Origin: CAYLHS01 sp964383535
GTDB taxonomy: Bacteria > Actinomycetota > Acidimicrobiia > Spongiisociales > UBA4744
Length of the DNA stretch: 28,417 nt
NCBI GenBank assembly: GCA_964383535.1
Contig: CAYLHS010000023.1
Location: 1 to 28,417, forward strand
Direction of reading: 5' to 3'
A program made the position numbers and the translations under genes. Below are positions 23,277 to 28,417 of the stretch, in pieces (within the stretch, counting starts at the first letter, position 1; every line of letters begins with the position of its first letter). The notes beneath the pieces were generated by a model, which saw only the letters and a list, made by a program, of their open reading frames with translations, made no database searches and was not told where the DNA came from.

Positions 23277-24046
23277 CGTTCAGGTCGGTGGCGTTTCCGA
23301 CCGAGCACGGTGGATGGGGATTCACGTTCGAGCCGATCCTGCTCGGGCTGCTTGTTGCGCCTACGGCCACGGGGTGGGAGCTCGGAGTGGCAGCAACCGC
23401 CGTGTTCCTCGCGAGGCGCCCAATCAAGCTCGTCACCACCGACCTCGTGCGCCGGCGGTGGCTCAAACGGTCGAGCACGGCTCTCGCGGCCGCGGGCCTC
23501 TACGGGCTCATCGCGATTGCGGGAGCCGCAGGTGCCGTCGTCACCCGCGAGGGACCGTTCTGGTGGCCTCTGATCGTCGCGATGCCGCTCGCCCTGGTCT
23601 CGCTACGAGCCGACGCACACAGCCAGAACCGCGGACTGGTTCCGCAGCTGTCAGGGGCGGTCGCCATGGGTTCGACCGTTGCCGCGATCACGATGGGTGC
23701 AGGTTGGGGCTGGGTGCCGTCGTTCGGGCTGTGGGGCGTGTTGGCAACGCGTGACGTGGCGGCCATCGTCCTTGCGCGCGGGATGGTCCGCCGATTCAAG
23801 TCCAAGGCTGTCCCTCACGGACCGATCCTGTGGGTACAGATGGCAGCCATCCTCGCAACGATCGGACTGGCGCTTGCCGATGCCTCTCCGTGGTTGTCGG
23901 TCGTCGCAATGGGACTGCTCGCGGTGACATCGATCATCTCCCTTCGTCGACCTCCGGTTCCCGCCAGGATGGTCGGCTGGACGCAGATGGGAGTCGGCAT
24001 GATTGTCGTGCTGCTCACCGCGCTGGGGGTCCATGTCGGCTTCTGA
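23273..24046 (+). CDS. YwiC-like membrane protein
   Basis: A 257-residue integral membrane protein with seven to eight hydrophobic segments. The start motif FPTEHGGWGFTFEPILLGLL and the later ARRPIKLVTTD belong to the YwiC-like family, in which a conserved EHG(A/G)W lies at the first helix. The function of the family is unknown; in Bacillus its gene is near nitrate-respiration genes. The loop SLRADAHSQNRGLVPQLSGA resembles prenyltransferase-like membrane proteins only loosely. It starts within the stop codon of tag, but no functional link to DNA repair is obvious. Confidence 0.82.
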   Translation: MTFRSVAFPTEHGGWGFTFEPILLGLLVAPTATGWELGVAATAVFLARRPIKLVTTDLVRRRWLKRSSTALAAAGLYGLIAIAGAAGAVVTREGPFWWPLIVAMPLALVSLRADAHSQNRGLVPQLSGAVAMGSTVAAITMGAGWGWVPSFGLWGVLATRDVAAIVLARGMVRRFKSKAVPHGPILWVQMAAILATIGLALADASPWLSVVAMGLLAVTSIISLRRPPVPARMVGWTQMGVGMIVVLLTALGVHVGF

Positions 24047-24102
24047 GCCCGTACCCTTTCGAGGAACGTGTGCGGTAACACGAGTGTGGGTCGCGTGATC
24101 AC

Positions 24103-24648
24103 ATGATCGGACCTGGGTTCGACGCCGTACTCGACGCCGCCAGGACAGGCGCCGACTGGGCGTGGAGTGAGCTCTATCACGACCTGGCCGGACAGGTGCT
24201 CGGATACCTTCGTGCACAAGGGGCCGCCGAGCCGGAAGATCGGCTGGGGGACGTGTTCCTCCAACTGGCCCGGAACATCTCAACCTTCGACGGAGACGAG
24301 GCCGCGTTTCGATCGTGGGTGTTCATGATCGCCCATCACAGAGTGATCGATGAACGGCGCCGGTGGTCCCGACGGCGCGAGTACCCAACCGACGATCGCC
24401 TGGAATCGATTGCCGATCCGGCACCCTCCGTCGAAGACGAGATCGGCATCAAACTCTCGACCGACGAGACCTATGCCTTGATTCAGGCGCTGTCTCCTGC
24501 CCAACGCGACGTGCTGACCCTGCGCATCATCGGCGGCCTGACCGTTCAAGAGATCGCAGTGATCCTCCGCAAACGTCCCGGGGCGGTGAAGGCACTCCAG
24601 CGCCGGGGCCTCGAGGCGCTCCGCAAGAGAATGACCGTACCCCTGTGA
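24103..24648 (+). CDS. ECF-type RNA polymerase sigma factor
   Basis: A 181-residue sigma-70-family protein with only regions 2 and 4. Region 2 covers about residues 20-92 and includes DRLGDVFLQLARN and FRSWVFMIAHHRVIDERRR, which contact core polymerase and the -10 element. Region 4 covers about 124-178 with the helix-turn-helix LTVQEIAVILRKRPGAVKAL. The GTG of the following gene overlaps its stop codon, the usual arrangement of a sigma factor and its membrane regulator. The ribosome site is weak. The target promoters are not recognisable in the window. Confidence 0.92.
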   Translation: MIGPGFDAVLDAARTGADWAWSELYHDLAGQVLGYLRAQGAAEPEDRLGDVFLQLARNISTFDGDEAAFRSWVFMIAHHRVIDERRRWSRRREYPTDDRLESIADPAPSVEDEIGIKLSTDETYALIQALSPAQRDVLTLRIIGGLTVQEIAVILRKRPGAVKALQRRGLEALRKRMTVPL

Positions 24649-25541
24649 GCACGTTCCACGGTAACGATGGTGAGATGGAGAGATTCCACAGACTCAGCGG
24701 CGAAGACGTCGAGGCGATCCTCGAGGGGACGGCTCCCCCGAGCCCTGTCGGCGACTACCTCGCAAGGCTCCGGACTGTCGAGTCTGTCGAGGGGACCACG
24801 GCGACGGCACAGATCGCCGCGGCGGCAGACGCTGTCCGTCTCGCCCCGGTGCACAGCCGGGCTTCCCGACGCTATCGATGGAGGAGACGTACCGTGTTCG
24901 GAAGTTTCATTACCGCAATCGTCGCAAAGGTCCTCGCGGCGTCCGTCGCGCTCGCAGCGGTCACCGGCGGAGTCGGTGCCATCGCCAACTCGGCGGCACC
25001 CGGCGATCCGCTTTACAAGGTCGACACCTTCATGGAGCGGGTTGGCTTGTTCGACGGAGGAACCCGGGAGCGACTTCAAGAGGCGGAACGACTCGTCACC
25101 CGTGACCAGGTCTTCCAGGGCCTCGAACTCGCTGGAACGGCGATCGGACAATTGCGTGACGGCTATGGGCCGGCAGCGGATGCCCTCGAGCAGGCAGCAG
25201 TGCAGGTGCAGACTCGCACACAGACCTCCGAGCAGTACCGGGACGATCTGACCGAGATGTTGCGCATCATGACCCGTCAGATGCAGCAACGACAGGTGAA
25301 TCAGGTCAACGAAACCGCTGAGCAGGTACGAGAGACCACCCGCGAGATGCTGAACCAGCCTACGGAGACCCCCGACACGACGACGACCACGACGGTGCCG
25401 TCGACGACCAGCCCCGGCTCAAGCGACGGTCATCATGGCGGTGACGACACCGGCAGCCAGGGTGGCTCCGACAATGGCAGCAACGGGAACGACGGAAGTG
25501 GCGGCAACGACGGCGGCGGCAACGGCGCCGGGGGCCACTGA
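24645..25541 (+). CDS. DUF5667-like membrane protein, probable partner of the ECF sigma factor
   Basis: A 298-residue protein. The N-terminal 85 residues are cytosolic and include FHRLSGEDVEAILEG, as in actinobacterial anti-sigma-like proteins. A membrane helix follows (about 90-112), then NSAAPGDPLYKVDTFMERVGL, the hallmark of DUF5667, and a helical, Gln-rich exported region (about 145-245). The end is a Thr/Pro linker (TTTTTTVPSTTSPGS) and a tail of Gly, Asn, Asp and His. The GTG start overlaps the sigma factor stop (GTGA); an ATG 30 bases further on is the alternative. A role as membrane-bound regulator of the sigma factor is inferred from position; it lacks the zinc-binding HxxxCxxC motif of ZAS anti-sigma factors. 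Confidence 0.75.
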   Translation: MSTFHGNDGEMERFHRLSGEDVEAILEGTAPPSPVGDYLARLRTVESVEGTTATAQIAAAADAVRLAPVHSRASRRYRWRRRTVFGSFITAIVAKVLAASVALAAVTGGVGAIANSAAPGDPLYKVDTFMERVGLFDGGTRERLQEAERLVTRDQVFQGLELAGTAIGQLRDGYGPAADALEQAAVQVQTRTQTSEQYRDDLTEMLRIMTRQMQQRQVNQVNETAEQVRETTREMLNQPTETPDTTTTTTVPSTTSPGSSDGHHGGDDTGSQGGSDNGSNGNDGSGGNDGGGNGAGGH

Positions 25542-25585
25542 CGACTGGATGCGCTGCTCTCCCTCAACTCAACCACGAGTAGCGC

Positions 25586-25620
25586 GGGGTTTGAGGGGTC
25601 CAAGTGGCCCCTCAAACCCC
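25586..25620. terminator. Strong bidirectional hairpin between convergent genes
   Basis: GGGGTTTGAGGGG (25586-25598) pairs perfectly with CCCCTCAAACCCC (25608-25620) around a 9-base loop. It lies 44 bases after the DUF5667-like gene and 76 bases beyond the ppdK stop. There is no T-run, so it is a high-stability stem rather than a textbook terminator. Related CCCTCAA words occur at 25561 and near 25637. Confidence 0.6.
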
Positions 25621-25696
25621 CAACCCGCGTCAATTCCCTCAACCCAGGGCCGGCGGTAGTGGCGGTGCCTTTGGGCGCCTTTCTGCCGGTTGGGTT

Positions 25697-28387
25697 CTAT
25701 GTGTTGCGAATCGCAGCGTGGGCGGCAGCAAGTCGAGCTACCGGCACCCGGAACGGAGAGCAGCTCACGTAGTTCAGATCGAGTCGATGACACAGATCGA
25801 TCGACGACGGATCACCACCATGCTCTCCGCAGATCCCAACTTCCAGGTCAGGCCTGGTCGACCGGCCTCCTTCCACGGCAATTCCCATGAGCTTGCCGAC
25901 ACCGGCCTCATCGAGGCTCGCGAACGGGTTTGCGGGCAGGATCCCCTGCCCGAGATAGTCGATGAGGAAGCCCGTCTCTGCGTCGTCCCGGCTGATCCCG
26001 AACGTTGTCTGGGTCAGGTCGTTGGTACCGAACGAGAAGAACTCGGCGTACTCGGCCATCTCATCGGCCGTCAACGCAGCCCTGGGGATCTCGATCATCG
26101 TGCCGAACTTGTAGTCGATTGTCATCCCCTGTTCTTCCATCACCTTCTTGGCTTCGGCCTCGAGTACATCACGCTGCCGCTTCAACTCGTTGACGTGGCT
26201 CGTCAGCGGGATCATCACCTCGGGATGCGGATCGACGCCCTCCTTCTTGACCTGGATCGCGGCCTCGAAGATCGCCCGCACTTGCATCCTGGTGAGTTCG
26301 GGGAGTTCGATACCCAAACGGACACCGCGCAAACCGAGCATCGGATTCGCTTCCCGCAACGCCTCGGACCGATCCATCATCCGCTGTTTCTCAGCGATCT
26401 CGGCTTCCGATCCGCCCTTGGCGCGCAGCTCGGCAACATCGGCGGCGAGGTCCTCGTGACTCGGCAGGAACTCGTGCAGCGGCGGGTCGATCAGCCGGAT
26501 GATGACCGGCAGGCCGTCCATTGCGCGGAACAGACCTGCGAAGTCCTCCCGCTGGAACGGCAATAGCACGGCCAACGGACCTTCTCGCTCTTCGGGCGTC
26601 TCGGCCATGATCATCTGTTGAACATGCGGCAGACGCTCCGGCTCGAAGAACATGTGCTCGGTCCGGCACAGGCCGATGCCCTGGGCACCGTAGGAGCGTG
26701 CCCGCTCGGCGTCGCGCGGGTAGTCGGCGTTCGTCCACACCTGGAGCCGGCGGATCTCGTCGGCCCAGCCGAGGAGTTCCATCAGCGACGGGTCGGAGAT
26801 ATCGGGCACCTTCGTGTCGAGGCGGCCGACGAACACGTCACCGGTGGTTCCATCGATCGACATCCAGTCACCCTCGCTGACGGTCTTTCCTGCGACGGTC
26901 ATGGACCGTGCCGCCATGTCGATCTCCAGCTCGGACACGCCGACGACGGCGGGTTTGCCGAACTGGCGTGCAACAAGTGCCGCGTGGGAGGTGCGACCGC
27001 CACGGCTCGTCAGGATCCCTTTGGCGGCGAGCATGCCGTGGACGTCGTCGGGCTTGGTCTCAGGCCGAACCATGATGACGTCCTTACCCTCGTCGGTCGC
27101 CCACTGCTGCGCCAGGTCGGCGTCGAACGCGACGACACCAACGGCGGCACCGGGCGACACGTTGAGGCCCTTGGCAACGAGTGAGCCGCCGTCGACGGCA
27201 GCGGCGCGTGAGTCGGTGTCGAACTGCGGATGGAGGAAGAAGTCGACCTGCTCGGGTGACACGCGGTCTACGGCCTCCTCTCTGCTGATCAGACCCTCGC
27301 TGCACTGGTCGACGGCGATCTTGACGGCAGCCTGCGCGGTGCGCTTCCCGTCACGTGTCTGGAGGAGCCACAGCTTGCCGCGTTCGATGGTGAACTCCAT
27401 GTCCTGCATGTTGCGGTAGTGCTGTTCGAGCTTCGTGGCGATGTCGGTGAACTGGTTCCAGATCTCCGGCATGTCGTCGCCGAGCTTCTGGACCGGGTCG
27501 GTAACCCGAATGCCGGCAACCACATCTTCGCCCTGCGCGTTGACCAGGTAGTCGCCCTCGATCTGTTTCTCGCCGGTGGTGGCATTTCGGGACATGGCGA
27601 CACCCGTTGCGGAGTCACTGCCCATGTTGCCGAACACCATGGTGACGATGTTGACGGCGGTCCCGAGGTCGTCTGCGATGTGTGCGGCCTTGCGGTACGC
27701 GAACGCCCGCGGGCTGTTCCATGACCCGAACACTGCCTCCGTGGCAAGTTCGAGCTGCTCGTAGGGATCCTGGGGGAAGTCGATCCCTGCCTCTGCCTTG
27801 ACGATCGCTTTGAACTCCTTGACGACATCACCAAGAGCTGCCGGCGGAAGTTCGGCGTCGTTGGCGACTCCGAACTGCTTCCTGTACTTCGCCAGCACCT
27901 CCTCGAAGGGCTCGTCGGAGACGCCAAGCACGACGGTGCCGAACATCTGGACGAGACGCCGATAGGAGTCGTAGGCGAACCGCTTGTCTCCGGAGAGCAT
28001 GGCAACGCCTTCGACGACCTCATCGTTCATGCCGATGTTGAGAACCGTGTCCATCATGCCCGGCATCGAAAACTTGGCGCCCGAGCGGCACGACACCAAC
28101 AGGGGATTGTCGGCGTCACCAAACGTCTTGCCGGTCTCGATTTCTACCGCATGCAGTGCGGCAAGCGCTTCGTCCCACATTCCCTCAGGGAACGACTCGC
28201 CTTCGGCCAAGTAGGCGTTGCAGGCCTCCGTGGTGATGGTGAACCCGGGTGGCACCGGAACACCGATCCGGGCCATCTCTGCGAGGTTGGCGCCTTTGCC
28301 CCCGAGCAGCCCACGGACCCCGTCCCACGAGCCCGTGTACTTCTCGGCGTCGGCGACCTCTGCGAACGCGTAGACCCACTTCGTCAT
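25697..28387 (-). CDS. ppdK: Pyruvate, phosphate dikinase
   Basis: An 896-residue cytosolic enzyme that interconverts pyruvate, ATP and phosphate with phosphoenolpyruvate, AMP and pyrophosphate. The ATP-grasp domain is N-terminal (about 1-350), with GGKGANLAEMARIGVPVPPG at 29-48 and RSGAKFSMPGMMDTVLN at 101-117. The swivelling domain carries the phospho-accepting His468 in GGRTSHAALVAR. The PEP-binding barrel (about 530-890) shows LCRTEHMFF, FGTNDLTQTTFG, GICGEHGGDPSS and the catalytic Cys876 in YVSCSPFRVP. Length and motifs are complete. The ATG at 28387 is preceded by AAGGAG at 9 bases, which decides against the longer open frame. It serves gluconeogenesis or pyrophosphate-linked glycolysis. 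No regulatory kinase/phosphatase gene is seen nearby. Confidence 0.95.
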   Translation of the reverse strand: MTKWVYAFAEVADAEKYTGSWDGVRGLLGGKGANLAEMARIGVPVPPGFTITTEACNAYLAEGESFPEGMWDEALAALHAVEIETGKTFGDADNPLLVSCRSGAKFSMPGMMDTVLNIGMNDEVVEGVAMLSGDKRFAYDSYRRLVQMFGTVVLGVSDEPFEEVLAKYRKQFGVANDAELPPAALGDVVKEFKAIVKAEAGIDFPQDPYEQLELATEAVFGSWNSPRAFAYRKAAHIADDLGTAVNIVTMVFGNMGSDSATGVAMSRNATTGEKQIEGDYLVNAQGEDVVAGIRVTDPVQKLGDDMPEIWNQFTDIATKLEQHYRNMQDMEFTIERGKLWLLQTRDGKRTAQAAVKIAVDQCSEGLISREEAVDRVSPEQVDFFLHPQFDTDSRAAAVDGGSLVAKGLNVSPGAAVGVVAFDADLAQQWATDEGKDVIMVRPETKPDDVHGMLAAKGILTSRGGRTSHAALVARQFGKPAVVGVSELEIDMAARSMTVAGKTVSEGDWMSIDGTTGDVFVGRLDTKVPDISDPSLMELLGWADEIRRLQVWTNADYPRDAERARSYGAQGIGLCRTEHMFFEPERLPHVQQMIMAETPEEREGPLAVLLPFQREDFAGLFRAMDGLPVIIRLIDPPLHEFLPSHEDLAADVAELRAKGGSEAEIAEKQRMMDRSEALREANPMLGLRGVRLGIELPELTRMQVRAIFEAAIQVKKEGVDPHPEVMIPLTSHVNELKRQRDVLEAEAKKVMEEQGMTIDYKFGTMIEIPRAALTADEMAEYAEFFSFGTNDLTQTTFGISRDDAETGFLIDYLGQGILPANPFASLDEAGVGKLMGIAVEGGRSTRPDLEVGICGEHGGDPSSIDLCHRLDLNYVSCSPFRVPVARLAAAHAAIRNT

Positions 28388-28396
28388 CGTGATCAA

Positions 28397-28402
28397 CTCC
28401 TT
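28397..28402 (-). promoter_or_regulatory. Ribosome binding site of ppdK
   Basis: AAGGAG, read on the minus strand, lies 9 bases before the ATG at 28387 and fixes the start codon. Confidence 0.7.
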
Positions 28403-28417
28403 GGTGTGCAGCACGGC

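Noticed and set aside
1..28417. Mobile island or prophage carrying the sulfur operon
   Set aside because: No integrase, transposase, tRNA target, direct-repeat ends or obvious change in base composition around 1004-6916; horizontal gain remains possible but is not shown by the sequence.

Overview
The window is high-GC bacterial DNA and most likely belongs to an uncultivated actinobacterium of the Acidimicrobiia type. The grounds are an MprAB-like two-component pair, frequent GTG starts with 4-base ATGA/GTGA gene overlaps, an ECF sigma factor followed by a DUF5667-like protein with Thr/Gly-rich tail, a multi-spanning molybdoenzyme with an internal twin-arginine motif, and near-leaderless promoters. 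The phylum is fairly safe; the class is a guess. No tRNA, rRNA, CRISPR array or insertion sequence is visible.

Left part (1-7260, mostly minus strand). proC (cut by the window edge) and udk lie close together. Upstream of them is the most interesting part of the window: a tight four-gene operon, 6916 down to 1004. It encodes an octahaem cytochrome c of the tetrathionate reductase (OTR) type, a seven-haem cytochrome c fused to a cytochrome b561-type quinol oxidase domain, and two YeeE/YedE (sulfur-transport) proteins. The second YedE protein carries a C-terminal rhodanese-fold domain that has lost the catalytic cysteine. All four reading frames overlap at the junctions. The promoter region holds a perfect inverted repeat, GTACCCC-CT-GGGGTAC, of the kind bound by CsoR/CstR-family (copper or persulfide sensing) repressors. 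Together these suggest a quinol-linked sulfur-oxyanion respiration and sulfur-transport module under sulfide or persulfide control. The 250 bases behind this promoter contain, on the plus strand, a 14-codon ORF with a ribosome binding site almost fully complementary to the 16S 3' end, followed by hairpins.

Middle part (7261-20162). An MprAB-like two-component system is followed by a divergent class V aminotransferase of the cysteine-desulfurase fold. Next come a three-gene ABC-2 transporter operon, a CDF metal exporter, the decayed remains of a haloacid-dehalogenase-like gene, a heterodimeric ABC exporter with one degenerate ATP site, and a divergently transcribed DmdC-type acyl-CoA dehydrogenase with a clear promoter.

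Right part (20163-28417). A membrane-anchored sulfite-oxidase-type molybdoenzyme abuts the dehydrogenase. It is followed by a decayed S10 serine carboxypeptidase gene, a stand-alone receiver protein, and a tag-ywiC-like pair. An ECF sigma factor with its overlapping membrane partner comes next, then a strong 13-bp hairpin between convergent genes, and finally a complete pyruvate phosphate dikinase. Apart from the sulfur operon and possibly the molybdoenzyme, the genes are a set of unrelated small operons rather than one pathway.
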